A stretch of 64,000 bases of DNA from Aestuariivita boseongensis (lineage in GTDB: Bacteria > Pseudomonadota > Alphaproteobacteria > Rhodobacterales > Rhodobacteraceae). Below the pieces are notes generated by a model. That model was given only the letters and a program-made list of their open reading frames with translations, was not told where the DNA came from and did not search any database. The number at the start of each line of letters is the position of its first letter. The first letter of the stretch is position 1. The translations under genes were made by a program, and so were the position numbers. The stretch spans positions 28,363 to 92,362 of the forward strand of contig NZ_JXYH01000011.1 in NCBI RefSeq assembly GCF_001262635.1, read 5' to 3'. Positions 53,285-62,765 of this stretch are shown piece by piece.

Positions 53285-56248
53285 ATGACAGACCAAAGCC
53301 CCAACGACCTCTTCCACGCCTCCAGCTTCATGCAGGGGCATAACGCGGAATATCTCGAACAGATGTACGCGCGCTTCGCCAATGACCCGAATGCTGTCGA
53401 TGAAAGCTGGGCCGAGTTCTTCCGCCAACTGGGCGACGCGGAACTGGACGTGAAGAAAGAGGCCGCAGGTCCGTCATGGGCGCGGGGCGACTGGCCGCCG
53501 ATGCCGTCAGATGAATTGACCAGCGCGCTGACCGGTGAATGGGCCGAAGCCGCGACCGAGGTCAAAGCCGCGGGCGACAAGATCAAGGCCAAAGCGGCCG
53601 AGAAGGGTGTCGAGGTCTCCGACGACCAGATCAAACGCGCCGTGCTGGATTCAATCCGCGCGCTGATGCTGATCCGGGCCTACCGGATCCGGGGGCATCT
53701 GGTGGCCGATCTTGACCCGCTGGGCATGCGCGATCAAACCCCGCATCCCGAACTCGACCCCAAAACATACGGCTTTGGCGACGCCGACATGGATCGCCCA
53801 ATTTTCATCGACAATGTGCTGGGGCTTCAGGTCGCCTCCATGCGCCAGATCGTCGAGATCGTGAAACGCACCTATTGCGGCACTTTCGCGCTGCAATACA
53901 TGCATATCTCGAACCCGGAAGAGGCCGCCTGGCTGAAGGAACGCATCGAAGGCTACGGCAAGGAAATCGCGTTTACCCGCGAAGGCCGCAAAGCCATCCT
54001 CAACAAGATGGTCGAGGCTGAGGGGTTCGAAAAATTCCTTCACGTCAAATACATGGGCACCAAGCGCTTTGGCCTTGATGGCGGCGAAAGCCTGATCCCG
54101 GCGATGGAACAGATCATCAAGCGCGGCGGCGCGCTGGGTCTGAAGGAAATCGTCATCGGCATGCCCCACCGGGGGCGTCTGAACATCCTCGCCAACGTGA
54201 TGGGCAAGCCCTATCGCGCGATCTTCAACGAATTTCAGGGCGGCAGCTTCAAGCCCGAAGATGTGGATGGCTCGGGCGATGTGAAATACCACCTTGGCGC
54301 CTCGTCCGACCGCGAATTTGACGGCAATAATGTCCACCTGTCGCTGACGGCAAACCCATCGCACCTTGAGGCGGTGAACCCCGTTGTGCTGGGCAAGGTC
54401 CGCGCCAAGCAGGATCAGCTGAACGACCATGACCGCACCGCAGTAATGGGCATCCTGCTCCATGGCGACGCGGCCTTTGCGGGTCAGGGTGTTGTGGCCG
54501 AAGGCTTTGGCCTCTCGGGCCTAAAGGGCCATAAGACCGGCGGCACCATGCATATCGTCGTGAACAACCAGATCGGGTTCACCACGGCGCCGCACTTCTC
54601 GCGCTCCAGCCCCTATCCCACGGATATCGCGCTGATGGTGGAGGCGCCGATTTTCCACGTGAACGGCGACGATCCCGAAGCGGTGGTGCACGCCGCCAAG
54701 GTCGCCACCGAATTCCGCCAGAAATTCCACAAGGACGTGGTCATCGACATCTTCTGCTATCGCCGGTTCGGCCATAACGAAGGCGATGAGCCGATGTTCA
54801 CCAACCCGGTGATGTACAAGAAGATCAAGACGCACAAGACCACGCTCTCGCTCTATACCGAACGGTTGGTGCAAGATGGCCTGATCCCCGAAGGCGAGAT
54901 CGAGGATATGAAAGCCGCGTTCCAGGCGCATCTGAATGACGAATTCGAGGCTGGCAAGAATTACAAACCCAACAAGGCCGACTGGCTGGACGGGCGGTGG
55001 TCGCATCTGGACCGCAACAAGGAAGACTATGTACGCGGCAACACCGCCATCGCGCCGGAAACCTTCGCCCAGGTGGGCGAGGCGCTGACCCGCGTACCCG
55101 ATGGTTTCCCGATGCACAAAACCGTCGCGCGCCTGCTTGAGACAAAGAAAGAGATGTTTGCCACCGGCAAAGGCTTTGACTGGGCCACGGGCGAAGCGCT
55201 GGCCTTTGGCTCGCTGCTGACCGAAGGGTACCCCGTCCGTCTGGCCGGTCAGGATTCGACCCGCGGCACGTTCTCGCAACGCCATTCCGGCCTGATCAAC
55301 CAGGAAACCGAGGAACGCTATTACCCCCTCAACAACATCCGCGAGGGGCAGGCGCAGTACGAGGTGATCGACTCCATGCTGTCGGAATACGCGGTGCTGG
55401 GATTTGAGTACGGCTATTCGCTGGCCGAACCCAATGCGCTGACACTCTGGGAAGCGCAGTTTGGCGATTTCGCCAACGGCGCGCAGATCATGTTCGATCA
55501 GTTCATCAGCTCAGGCGAAAGCAAATGGCTGCGGATGAGCGGTTTGGTCTGCCTCCTGCCCCACGGGTTCGAAGGGCAAGGGCCGGAACACTCCTCCGCC
55601 CGCCTGGAACGCTTCCTGCAGATGTGTGGGCAAGACAACTGGATCGTCGCCAACTGCACGACGCCCGCGAACTATTTCCACATCCTGCGTCGACAAATCC
55701 ACCGCGATTTCCGCAAACCGCTGATCCTGATGACGCCGAAATCGCTTCTGCGTCACAAGCTGGCGATTTCGGAGACCGAGGATTTCACCACCGGCTCCTC
55801 CTTCCACCGCGTGCTGTGGGACGATGCGGAAAAGGGCAACTCCGACACCAAGCTGAAAGCCGACGACAAGATCAAGCGCGTCGTGATGTGTTCCGGCAAG
55901 GTCTATTTCGACCTTCTGGAAGAACGCGACGCCCGCGGCATCGACGATATCTATCTGCTGCGGATCGAACAGTTCTATCCGTTCCCTGCGATCTCTCTGG
56001 TCAAGGAACTGGAGCGCTTCAAAGGGGCCGAGATGATCTGGTGCCAGGAAGAGCCCAAGAACCAGGGCGCCTGGACCTTCATCGAACCCAATATCGAATG
56101 GGTGCTCAGCCGCATCGAAGCCAAACATCAGCGTCCGCGTTACGTGGGCCGCTCGACCTCTGCCAGCCCTGCGACGGGTCTGGCCAGCCAACACAAAGCT
56201 CAACAAGACGCGCTGGTGAACGAAGCGCTGACGATTGAAGGGAACTGA
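53285..56248 (+). CDS. sucA: 2-Oxoglutarate dehydrogenase E1 component
   Basis: This 987-residue thiamine-diphosphate enzyme decarboxylates 2-oxoglutarate and transfers the succinyl group to SucB lipoyl domains. The N-terminal helix ([20 protein letters not shown]) mediates E2 contact, [20 protein letters not shown] is the ThDP-domain signature, and [20 protein letters not shown] and [20 protein letters not shown] are in the transketolase domain. ATG 53285 follows GGGAG; an upstream in-frame ATG at 53270 adds five residues. Confidence 0.98.
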   Translation: MTDQSPNDLFHASSFMQGHNAEYLEQMYARFANDPNAVDESWAEFFRQLGDAELDVKKEAAGPSWARGDWPPMPSDELTSALTGEWAEAATEVKAAGDKIKAKAAEKGVEVSDDQIKRAVLDSIRALMLIRAYRIRGHLVADLDPLGMRDQTPHPELDPKTYGFGDADMDRPIFIDNVLGLQVASMRQIVEIVKRTYCGTFALQYMHISNPEEAAWLKERIEGYGKEIAFTREGRKAILNKMVEAEGFEKFLHVKYMGTKRFGLDGGESLIPAMEQIIKRGGALGLKEIVIGMPHRGRLNILANVMGKPYRAIFNEFQGGSFKPEDVDGSGDVKYHLGASSDREFDGNNVHLSLTANPSHLEAVNPVVLGKVRAKQDQLNDHDRTAVMGILLHGDAAFAGQGVVAEGFGLSGLKGHKTGGTMHIVVNNQIGFTTAPHFSRSSPYPTDIALMVEAPIFHVNGDDPEAVVHAAKVATEFRQKFHKDVVIDIFCYRRFGHNEGDEPMFTNPVMYKKIKTHKTTLSLYTERLVQDGLIPEGEIEDMKAAFQAHLNDEFEAGKNYKPNKADWLDGRWSHLDRNKEDYVRGNTAIAPETFAQVGEALTRVPDGFPMHKTVARLLETKKEMFATGKGFDWATGEALAFGSLLTEGYPVRLAGQDSTRGTFSQRHSGLINQETEERYYPLNNIREGQAQYEVIDSMLSEYAVLGFEYGYSLAEPNALTLWEAQFGDFANGAQIMFDQFISSGESKWLRMSGLVCLLPHGFEGQGPEHSSARLERFLQMCGQDNWIVANCTTPANYFHILRRQIHRDFRKPLILMTPKSLLRHKLAISETEDFTTGSSFHRVLWDDAEKGNSDTKLKADDKIKRVVMCSGKVYFDLLEERDARGIDDIYLLRIEQFYPFPAISLVKELERFKGAEMIWCQEEPKNQGAWTFIEPNIEWVLSRIEAKHQRPRYVGRSTSASPATGLASQHKAQQDALVNEALTIEGN

Positions 56249-56252
56249 GACA

Positions 56253-57764
56253 ATGACCACCGAAGTGCGCGTGCCCACGCTGGGCGAATCCGTGACCGAG
56301 GCCACGGTTGCCACCTGGTTCAAGAATCCCGGCGACGCGGTTGCCGTGGACGAAATGCTCTGCGAGCTGGAAACCGACAAGGTGACGGTCGAGGTCCCCT
56401 CCCCCGTGGCAGGCACCATGGGCGACATCGTCGCCGCCGAAGGCGAAACCGTGGGCGTTGATGCGCTTCTGGCCACCATCGCCGAAGGCGACGGCGCCCC
56501 GGTGGGAGAGCCCCCTGCGGCGAAGGAAGAGACTGCCGCGGCCCCGGCCGCATCCGGTGGCGACAGCATCGACGTGATGGTTCCCACGCTGGGCGAATCC
56601 GTGACCGAGGCCACCGTCAGCACATGGTTCAAAGCCGTGGGTGACAGCGTGGCGCAGGACGAAATGCTGTGTGAGCTGGAAACCGACAAGGTCAGCGTCG
56701 AAGTCCCTGCACCCGCCGCAGGTGTTCTGGCGGAAATCGTGGCGCCGGAAGGTGCGACCGTTGAAGCCTCTGCCAAACTGGCGGTGATCTCCTCCTCCGG
56801 TGCTGTTGCGGCCACTGCCGCGGCACCTGCCGAAGCGCCTGCAGCTGCCCCTGCCGCTGCCTCGGGCAAAGACGTGGCGAACGCGCCATCGGCGGAAAAA
56901 GCCATGGCCGAAGCAGGCATTTCCGCCGATCAGGTTAGCGGCACAGGCCGCGACGGGCGCATCATGAAGGAAGACGTGGCCAAGGCCGTCGCCGCCGCCA
57001 AGGCCCCAGCGCCCGCCGCAGCACCTGCCACCGCACCCCGCGCGCCCGTGGCCGCAGAAGACGCCGCGCGCGAAGAACGGGTGAAGATGACCCGACTGCG
57101 CCAGACCATCGCCAAGCGCCTGAAAGACGCGCAGAACACGGCCGCCATCCTGACGACATATAACGAGGTCGACATGGGCGCCTGCATGGAGCTGCGCAAA
57201 CAGTACAAGGACGAGTTCGAGAAGAAACACGGCGTCCGCCTGGGCTTCATGTCCTTCTTCACCAAAGCCTGCTGCCACGCGCTGAAGGAGGTTCCGGAGG
57301 TCAACGCCGAAATCGACGGCACCGACATCGTCTATAAAAACTTCGTCCATATGGGCATCGCCGCCGGCACGCCCCAAGGCCTGGTGGTTCCGGTCATCCG
57401 CGACGCCGACCGCATGAGCTTTGCCGAGATCGAAAAAGCCATCGCCGAAAAAGGCAAACGCGCCCGTGACGGCAAATTGTCCATGGCCGAGATGCAGGGT
57501 GGCACGTTCACGATTTCAAACGGCGGCGTCTATGGCTCTCTGATGTCCTCGCCCATCCTCAACCCGCCGCAATCGGGCATCCTGGGCATGCACAAAATCC
57601 AGGACCGCCCCATGGTCGTTGGCGGAGAAATCGTGATCCGTCCGATGATGTATCTGGCGCTGTCCTACGACCACCGGATCGTCGACGGCAAAGGCGCCGT
57701 GACCTTCCTGGTGCGCGTGAAAGAGGCGCTGGAGGATCCGCGTCGGTTGTTGATGGACCTTTGA
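56253..57764 (+). CDS. sucB: Dihydrolipoyl succinyltransferase (E2) with two lipoyl domains
   Basis: This 503-residue E2 protein has two nearly identical N-terminal lipoyl domains (lipoyl Lys43 and Lys146, both in ELETDKV), where E. coli SucB has one. Ala/Pro-rich linkers follow, then a peripheral-subunit-binding domain ([20 protein letters not shown]) and the catalytic domain with [13 protein letters not shown]. The duplicated lipoyl domain is common in Rhodobacteraceae. The gene starts 4 bp after sucA. Confidence 0.97.
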   Translation: MTTEVRVPTLGESVTEATVATWFKNPGDAVAVDEMLCELETDKVTVEVPSPVAGTMGDIVAAEGETVGVDALLATIAEGDGAPVGEPPAAKEETAAAPAASGGDSIDVMVPTLGESVTEATVSTWFKAVGDSVAQDEMLCELETDKVSVEVPAPAAGVLAEIVAPEGATVEASAKLAVISSSGAVAATAAAPAEAPAAAPAAASGKDVANAPSAEKAMAEAGISADQVSGTGRDGRIMKEDVAKAVAAAKAPAPAAAPATAPRAPVAAEDAAREERVKMTRLRQTIAKRLKDAQNTAAILTTYNEVDMGACMELRKQYKDEFEKKHGVRLGFMSFFTKACCHALKEVPEVNAEIDGTDIVYKNFVHMGIAAGTPQGLVVPVIRDADRMSFAEIEKAIAEKGKRARDGKLSMAEMQGGTFTISNGGVYGSLMSSPILNPPQSGILGMHKIQDRPMVVGGEIVIRPMMYLALSYDHRIVDGKGAVTFLVRVKEALEDPRRLLMDL

Positions 57765-57776
57765 CACTGGCCGTCG

Positions 57777-57797
57777 CCCTCGGGCCTGCCCCGAGGG
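57777..57797 (+). terminator. Hairpin after sucB
   Basis: CCCTCGGG and CCCGAGGG form an 8-bp stem with a 5-nt loop 12 bp after the sucB stop. No T-run follows, so it is a weak terminator or an RNA-stabilising end. Confidence 0.5.
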
Positions 57798-57814
57798 TCT
57801 CTCAACCAGCAAGT

Positions 57815-57841
57815 CCGTAGGGTGGGTGATAACCCACCTAG
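57815..57841. repeat. REP-like repeat (GTAGGGTGGGT type)
   Basis: CGTAGGGTGGGTGATAACCC is followed by ACCTA; GGTGGGT pairs with ACCCACC across GATA. It resembles the GTAGGGCGGGCTT element between sucD and sucA in sequence and structure. Confidence 0.75.
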
Positions 57842-57865
57842 CCGAACCGAAAAGGACAACGAAAA

Positions 57866-58156
57866 TTGGTTGTTTTGCGAGTAATCTTCGTTCTTTTGGC
57901 TTTCAGCTTACCGCTCGCAACTTACTTTATTGGCAAGTCGCATGGGGCCTATGAGGCAAATGCAAACAACGCGATCGTGAGCGCGATCCAAGAGGATCGC
58001 TGCGAAGGATTAGTCGCATCCGCGGAACAAATCGTGTCTGAAAGAAATCAATTTTCGAAGGAAGCCACTGATCTGAAGGCTGAGTTGAACGAAATGAAAG
58101 CACGAGTGGTATTCCTTGAAGCCTCCAGCAATACGGAAAGCTGCCCGAAACAATGA
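57866..58156 (+). CDS. Small membrane-anchored coiled-coil protein
   Basis: This 96-residue protein from a TTG start has an N-terminal TM helix (VLRVIFVLLAFSLPLATYFI), a helical stretch and a coiled coil (FSKEATDLKAELNEMKARVV), ending SCPKQ. AAGGAC lies about 10 bases upstream. The shape recalls phage Rz-type spanins, but no phage gene is near and no Rz1 is seen. It is clearly more A/T-rich than sucB or lpd, suggesting later acquisition. Its stop overlaps the MAPEG start by 4 bp. Confidence 0.6.
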   Translation: MVVLRVIFVLLAFSLPLATYFIGKSHGAYEANANNAIVSAIQEDRCEGLVASAEQIVSERNQFSKEATDLKAELNEMKARVVFLEASSNTESCPKQ

Positions 58157-58563
58157 CCCCCGAACTCACCGCCCTCACCCTTGCAGCGCTCCTTCAGGTC
58201 GTCCAATTCGTTCTGATGGCGGTCCCGGCCAATATGGAACTGGGCCCGCGCAAAACGGCCTCCCCCCGCGACCGCTCCCGTATGGGCGGCTCGATCGAAG
58301 ACCTTCTGTCGGACAAAACCGCCCGCCTTTTGCGCGCGATGAACAACCATTTCGAAGGGCTGATCCTTTTCACCATCGCCTGTGTCGTCGTCACGCTGGC
58401 CGATCAGTCCACGCCCGTCACCGCCGCCTGCGCCTGGGCCTATCTGATCGCGCGCATCTTCTATGTCCCCGCCTATTACTTCGGCCTCGCCCCGTGGCGC
58501 AGCCTGATCTGGATGGTGGGATTTGGCGCCACAACGCTCATGCTGATCGCGGCCCTGATCTGA
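58153..58563 (+). CDS. MAPEG-family membrane protein
   Basis: This 136-residue, four-TM protein belongs to the MAPEG family (LLQVVQFVLMAVPANMELGP, with RLLRAMNNHFEGLILFTIA as the typical helix-2 segment and ARIFYVPAYYFGLAPWRS). Eukaryotic members use glutathione; bacterial roles are mostly unknown. It lies between the sucB and lpd genes of the 2-oxoglutarate dehydrogenase complex. Confidence 0.88.
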   Translation: MTPELTALTLAALLQVVQFVLMAVPANMELGPRKTASPRDRSRMGGSIEDLLSDKTARLLRAMNNHFEGLILFTIACVVVTLADQSTPVTAACAWAYLIARIFYVPAYYFGLAPWRSLIWMVGFGATTLMLIAALI

Positions 58564-58603
58564 TGCGCGGCCCGTCCCTCATATCCCGAAATTCACATCA
58601 TCG

Positions 58604-58642
58604 GTGCACGGGTTGTGCACGCGCTGTGCACGTATTGTGCAC
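58604..58642 (+). promoter_or_regulatory. Four GTGCAC sites at exact 11-bp spacing upstream of lpd
   Basis: GTGCAC occurs at 58604, 58615, 58626 and 58637, every 11 bp, with variable 5-bp spacers (GGGTT, GCGCT, GTATT). The last three are preceded by T. The array ends 26 bp before the lpd ATG and begins 41 bp after the MAPEG stop. One palindrome per helical turn suggests cooperative binding along one DNA face. Confidence 0.7.
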
Positions 58643-58668
58643 ACCCGATTTCCTCAAAGGAGACCCCC

Positions 58669-60057
58669 ATGGCAAATTATGACGTCATCATCATCGGCTC
58701 CGGCCCCGGCGGCTATGTCTGCGCCATCCGCTGCGCGCAACTGGGCCTGAAGACCGCCTGTGTGGAGGGCCGGGAGACACTGGGCGGCACCTGCCTGAAC
58801 GTGGGCTGTATCCCGTCGAAAGCGCTGCTGCACGCCTCCCACATGCTGCACGAAGCAGAACACAATTTCGCCGCCATGGGCCTGAAGGGCAAAGCGCCGT
58901 CCGTGGATTGGAAAGCGATGCTGGCCTATAAGGACGACACCATTGCCCAGAACACCAAGGGCATCGAATTCCTGTTCAAAAAGAACAAGATCGACTGGCT
59001 GAAGGGCTGGGGCTCCATCCCCGAAGCGGGCAAGGTCAAGGTCGGCGACGAGGTCCACACGGCCAAGAACATCATCATCGCCACAGGCTCCGAGCCGTCC
59101 TCCCTGCCGGGCGTGGAGATCGACGAGAAGGTTGTCGTCACCTCCACCGGCGCGCTGGAACTGGGCAAGGTGCCGAAGAAGATGGTTGTGATCGGCGCAG
59201 GCGTGATCGGGCTGGAACTGGGTTCCGTCTACAGCCGCCTTGGGGCCGATGTCACGGTGATCGAATATCTGGATGCAATCACCCCCGGCATGGATGCCGA
59301 GGTCCAGAAAACCTTCCAGAGAACCCTGAAGAAACAGGGCCTTACCTTCATCATGGGCGCAGCGGTTCAAAAGACCGAAGCGACCAAGTCGAAGGCCAAG
59401 GTCACCTATAAACTGCGCAAGGATGACAGCGAACATGACTTAGATGCCGACGTCGTCCTCGTCGCCACAGGCCGCAAACCGTACACCGACGGGCTGGGCC
59501 TTGAAGCACTGGGGGTCGAGATGTCGCCCCGCGGCCAGATCCAGGTGGGCAAGGACTGGCAGACCAATGTCAAAGGCATCTACGCCATCGGCGACTGCAT
59601 CGACGGCCCCATGCTGGCGCACAAGGCCGAAGATGAGGGCATGGCCGCCGCCGAACAGGTCGCGGGCAAACATGGGCATGTGAATTACGGTGTGATCCCC
59701 GGTGTGATCTATACCCACCCGGAAGTCGCCAATGTGGGCGAGACCGAAGAAACCCTGAAAGAACAAGGCCGTAACTACAAGGTCGGCAAGTTCTCCTTCA
59801 TGGGCAACGGCCGCGCCAAGGCCAATTTCGCCGCCGACGGGTTTGTCAAAATCCTCGCCGACAAAGACACCGACCGCATCCTGGGCGCCCACATCATCGG
59901 CCCCGCCGCGGGCGATCTGATCCACGAGATCTGCGTTGCGATGGAGTTCGGAGCCTCGGCCGAGGATCTGGCACTGACATGCCACGCGCATCCGACCTAT
60001 TCCGAAGCCGTGCGCGAAGCGGCCCTCGCCTGCGGCGACGGCCCGATCCACAGCTAA
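58669..60057 (+). CDS. lpd: Dihydrolipoyl dehydrogenase (E3)
   Basis: This 462-residue FAD disulfide oxidoreductase re-oxidises the lipoyl groups of SucB. It has the FAD motif [19 protein letters not shown], the redox pair Cys42/Cys47 in [11 protein letters not shown], a second GxGxxG ([19 protein letters not shown]) and the C-terminal HAHPTYSEA with the catalytic His. AAAGGAG precedes the ATG. An in-frame GTG at 58615 would overlap the GTGCAC array and add a Cys-rich stretch unlike Lpd. Confidence 0.97.
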   Translation: MANYDVIIIGSGPGGYVCAIRCAQLGLKTACVEGRETLGGTCLNVGCIPSKALLHASHMLHEAEHNFAAMGLKGKAPSVDWKAMLAYKDDTIAQNTKGIEFLFKKNKIDWLKGWGSIPEAGKVKVGDEVHTAKNIIIATGSEPSSLPGVEIDEKVVVTSTGALELGKVPKKMVVIGAGVIGLELGSVYSRLGADVTVIEYLDAITPGMDAEVQKTFQRTLKKQGLTFIMGAAVQKTEATKSKAKVTYKLRKDDSEHDLDADVVLVATGRKPYTDGLGLEALGVEMSPRGQIQVGKDWQTNVKGIYAIGDCIDGPMLAHKAEDEGMAAAEQVAGKHGHVNYGVIPGVIYTHPEVANVGETEETLKEQGRNYKVGKFSFMGNGRAKANFAADGFVKILADKDTDRILGAHIIGPAAGDLIHEICVAMEFGASAEDLALTCHAHPTYSEAVREAALACGDGPIHS

Positions 60058-60075
60058 GCCCATGCGCCCGGCGGG

Positions 60076-60654
60076 TTAACTGCCGGGCAACAGCCACGCG
60101 TCAAGATAGACCTTCAACCGGTCTTCAAACGCCGTGGCCTCATGAAGTGCGCAAAACTGCAGCGACAGCGCCTGTATCGCAAAGGCCTGCACGCCTTCAG
60201 CCAGAAGCGCGGGCGACACGTCGCGGCGGAACGGCCCCGAGGCCATCCACCCTTCCACCAGCCGGAAATACCGCTCGAAGGTGCGCGCGATCGGCCCGAT
60301 CTCAGCAATCGCTGCCGCCCCCGAATAGCGCAGCGCGACATCGAACACATAGCGTTCGGCGCTGATGCAGCGGTGATACGGGGCCAGCGCGGCGACGATC
60401 GCGTCGACAGAATCAGGGGTCTCCCCTGCCTCTGCCTGATCCAGACAGGCGTCCAGTTCCGCCCCGATCAGGATCTCCATCAACGCATCCTTGTCACGGA
60501 AATGGGCAAAGAACGTGCCCTTGGCGACACCTGCGCCAAGCACCACCTCCTCCACCCGCAAAGCTTCATATCCGCCTTGTTTCACAAGGGCTTGCGCCAC
60601 CTCCAAAAGGCGGGCGCGGGTTTTCAATGTGCGTTGTTGAACTGCTTTTGCCAT
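60076..60654 (-). CDS. TetR-family repressor of the adjacent oxidoreductase gene
   Basis: This protein of about 192 residues has an N-terminal HTH (TRARLLEVAQALVKQGGYEA; EEVVLGAGVAKGTFFAHFRD) and an all-helical ligand domain. It is divergent from an NAD(P)H-dependent oxidoreductase gene. Three TGACCrcGGTCA-type operators lie between the two genes, so it very likely represses both. The inducer is unknown; quinones or electrophiles would be reasonable candidates. Confidence 0.88.
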   Translation of the reverse strand: MAKAVQQRTLKTRARLLEVAQALVKQGGYEALRVEEVVLGAGVAKGTFFAHFRDKDALMEILIGAELDACLDQAEAGETPDSVDAIVAALAPYHRCISAERYVFDVALRYSGAAAIAEIGPIARTFERYFRLVEGWMASGPFRRDVSPALLAEGVQAFAIQALSLQFCALHEATAFEDRLKVYLDAWLLPGS

Positions 60655-60675
60655 GCCCCTTGATCGCATTTTTTC

Positions 60676-60739
60676 TGACCGTGGTCAAATTTAATATTGA
60701 CCGCGGTTAATTTCTGCGCCAAATAAATGACCACGGTCA
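60676..60739. promoter_or_regulatory. Three operators for the TetR repressor
   Basis: TGACCGTGGTCA (60676-60687), TGACCGCGGTTA (60698-60709) and TGACCACGGTCA (60728-60739) are near-identical inverted repeats in the 100-bp divergent promoter region. The third ends 15 bp before the oxidoreductase ATG and the first lies 22 bp before the repressor ATG. Confidence 0.85.
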
Positions 60740-60754
60740 ATATTGGAGCACATC

Positions 60755-61348
60755 ATGGCACAGAAAAAGATATTCATGCTGAACGGTCACCCCGCAGAAC
60801 ACAGCCTCTCGCGCGGATTGGCAGAAACCTATGCCGACGCCGCGCGCAATGCAGGGCATGACGTCCGCATCGCGCATCTCAGCCATCTCGAATTTGACGA
60901 GGATTTCGGGCAGAGCAGCTTCGTCGATTTCAAACCTCTCGAACCCGCCCTTGAAGAAGTGCTGGGCAATATCGAATGGTGCGACCATCTGGTGCTGACC
61001 ACACCCATGTGGTGGGGCGGCCTGCCCGCCCGCCTCAAAGGGTTGATCGACCGCACCTTCATCCCCGGGCGCACGTTTGATACTCGCAACCTGAAAGTCA
61101 CCGGCATGCCCTCTCCGGTTCTCACCGGGCGCACGGCGCGCGTCATCCTCACCTCAGACACACCGGGCTGGTTCATGCGCCTGATGTATCGCCGCGCGCT
61201 GATCTGGCAGCTCAAAGGGCAGATCCTGGGCTTTGTCGGCATCAAACCCGCCCGGTTCACCTGGTTTGCAGGCGCAAGCCATCCCAAACCCGGGCTGGTT
61301 GCCAAATGGATGACTCAGGTACGCGCCATCGGGGCCCAGGCCGCGTGA
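60755..61348 (+). CDS. Flavodoxin-fold NAD(P)H-dependent (quinone) oxidoreductase
   Basis: This 197-residue protein of the NQO1/MdaB-type family has KKIFMLNGHPAEHSLSRGLA (FMN/FAD phosphate loop), TTPMWWGGLPARLKGLIDRT and VFPGRTF-like FIPGRTFDTR. Two-electron quinone reduction is the likely chemistry. ATG 60755 follows TTGGAG. It is controlled by the divergent TetR repressor. Confidence 0.88.
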   Translation: MAQKKIFMLNGHPAEHSLSRGLAETYADAARNAGHDVRIAHLSHLEFDEDFGQSSFVDFKPLEPALEEVLGNIEWCDHLVLTTPMWWGGLPARLKGLIDRTFIPGRTFDTRNLKVTGMPSPVLTGRTARVILTSDTPGWFMRLMYRRALIWQLKGQILGFVGIKPARFTWFAGASHPKPGLVAKWMTQVRAIGAQAA

Positions 61349-61350
61349 TC

Positions 61351-61410
61351 CTGCTTCTTTGGGGTCAAAAGTATCCCAGGGGGTTTGGGGGACAGCGTCC
61401 CCCATCCCAT
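61351..61410. repeat. Dispersed repeat plus hairpin in the convergent gap
   Basis: CTGCTTCTTTGGGGTCAAAA followed by GTATCCC resembles 44736-44759. Then GGGGGAC-AGC-GTCCCCC (61387-61403) forms a 7-bp stem. The element lies between two convergent genes and may end transcription from either side. Confidence 0.65.
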
Positions 61411-61441
61411 GAACAAAATGCGGCGCAGCCGCGCCTTCCGA

Positions 61442-62047
61442 TCACCACATGGTCTTTGCAGCCCGCGCGGGCCATTCCGCGTCATAGGCCGCGCCGCCTT
61501 CTTCGCCCGCGCTGACTTCGGCCAGGATCTCACCGGGGCTGGGCAGACCGTTACTGTCATCGCGCGACCAGATACCGGCGCGCATCAGGGCCCGCGCGCA
61601 TTGGGTGTAAACCTCCGCGATGGAGATCACGATCACCGTTGCAGGCCGCCGTCCCTTCCGGTCGAACCGCGCGCGCATCGTCTCATCCGCGGTCAGCCGC
61701 GCGGTTCCGTTCACCCGCACCACCGTGTTGGAGCCAGGCACCAGAAACATCAGTGACACCCGCCCATCCGACACAATATTCCGCAGCGAATCCAGACGGT
61801 TATTGCCGCGCCAGTCAGGCATGGCCAGGGTCTTCGCGTCCAATTCCAGCACCACCGGCCCGTCATCGCCACGTGGGCTGCCATCGGTGCCATCGGGGCC
61901 TACCGTGCTGAGAACACACAACCGCGAGGCCATGATCCACTTCCGGTAAAGCGGGGTCAGATGACCGGCCACCTTGCGCAGCGACGGCGCGCCCGGCCTG
62001 CCATACAGCGCTTCAAGCGCCGCGATATCCGTCAGGTACTGCGTCAA
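61442..62047 (-). CDS. Pyridoxamine-5'-phosphate-oxidase-like FMN protein (PPOX class)
   Basis: This 201-residue protein has ASRLCVLSTVGPDGTDGSPR and DDGPVVLELDAKTLAMPDWR, the split-barrel FMN-binding pattern of the MSMEG_1061-like PPOX family, and DGRVSLMFLVPGSNTVVRVN. The substrate is unknown. The start is a TTG 35 bp inside the upstream plsC gene, which fits the family N-terminus (ITDIAALEALYGRPG-like). Confidence 0.82.
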   Translation of the reverse strand: MTQYLTDIAALEALYGRPGAPSLRKVAGHLTPLYRKWIMASRLCVLSTVGPDGTDGSPRGDDGPVVLELDAKTLAMPDWRGNNRLDSLRNIVSDGRVSLMFLVPGSNTVVRVNGTARLTADETMRARFDRKGRRPATVIVISIAEVYTQCARALMRAGIWSRDDSNGLPSPGEILAEVSAGEEGGAAYDAEWPARAAKTMW

Positions 62048-62765
62048 ACCCCGCCTCCTTCATCAAAGCGTTCGAATGGCCTTCGATCCGGGTTTCCAGA
62101 TCCTGCATGAACGCATCGCGGGCCACGCCTGGAGGGATCGGATCAAGGAACTCGACAACAGCCGTGCCGGGATAGCGCATGATCGTCCCCTTGGGCCAAA
62201 ACAGCCCCACATTGGTCGCGACCGGCACGCAGACCTCCTTCAGCCCCTCATACAGAACCGCCGTACCCACCTTATAGGGCTTGTAATCCCCCGGAGAGAC
62301 GCGCGTGCCCTGAGGATAGATGATCAACTGCCCGGGTTCGGCGAATTCCTTGGCCACGTCCTTGACCATCTTCGCAATCGCCGCGCCTTTCTTGCCGCGA
62401 TTGACCGGAATACAGCCCAGCCGCTTGGCATAAAGCCCGATGATGGGTGTCCACAGCAACTCGCGCTTCATGATGAATTTCGCCCAGGGCACATGGTAGA
62501 AAATCAGCATGATATCCAGAAAGGACTGGTGCTTGGCAGCGATTAGAACCTCGCCCGTGGGTGGCGTACCGCGCACATCATAGCGGATGCCCACCATCCA
62601 GCGCGCCGTCCACAGCACCCACCGGCAATAGGTCTTGCAGGCGGTCAGCGCGCCGCGTTTGGACACCAGCGCCCAGGGCGCGAAGACCAACCCCAGAACC
62701 AGCATCGCCAGCGCATTCTGCACCACAAAGATCAGCGATATCACCGCGCGCACAGGTTTCGGCAT
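62013..62765 (-). CDS. plsC: 1-Acyl-sn-glycerol-3-phosphate acyltransferase
   Basis: This 250-residue protein has an N-terminal membrane helix (ISLIFVVQNALAMLVLGLVF) and PlsC motifs: KHQSFLDIMLIF (HX4D), GCIPVNRGKKG, IIYPQGTRVSPGDYKPYK and VPVATNVG. It makes phosphatidic acid. The ATG overlaps the ftsX stop by one base (TGATG). Confidence 0.93.
   Translation of the reverse strand: MPKPVRAVISLIFVVQNALAMLVLGLVFAPWALVSKRGALTACKTYCRWVLWTARWMVGIRYDVRGTPPTGEVLIAAKHQSFLDIMLIFYHVPWAKFIMKRELLWTPIIGLYAKRLGCIPVNRGKKGAAIAKMVKDVAKEFAEPGQLIIYPQGTRVSPGDYKPYKVGTAVLYEGLKEVCVPVATNVGLFWPKGTIMRYPGTAVVEFLDPIPPGVARDAFMQDLETRIEGHSNALMKEAGFDAVPDGYRGA

Noticed and set aside
55511..57377. Two reverse-strand frames of about 420-470 codons opposite sucA/sucB, Ala/Ser- or Gly/His-rich
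   Set aside because: They are reverse complements of the lipoyl domains and Ala/Pro linkers of SucB.
57866..58156. Interpretation as a phage Rz spanin and evidence of a prophage
   Set aside because: No holin, endolysin, integrase or other phage gene is within the window, and no Rz1 frame is seen. Only the general TM-plus-coiled-coil shape agrees.
58615..58668. In-frame GTG extension of lpd encoding a Cys-rich leader
   Set aside because: The extension lies in the GTGCAC array, does not resemble Lpd N-termini, and the ATG at 58669 has AAAGGAG upstream.
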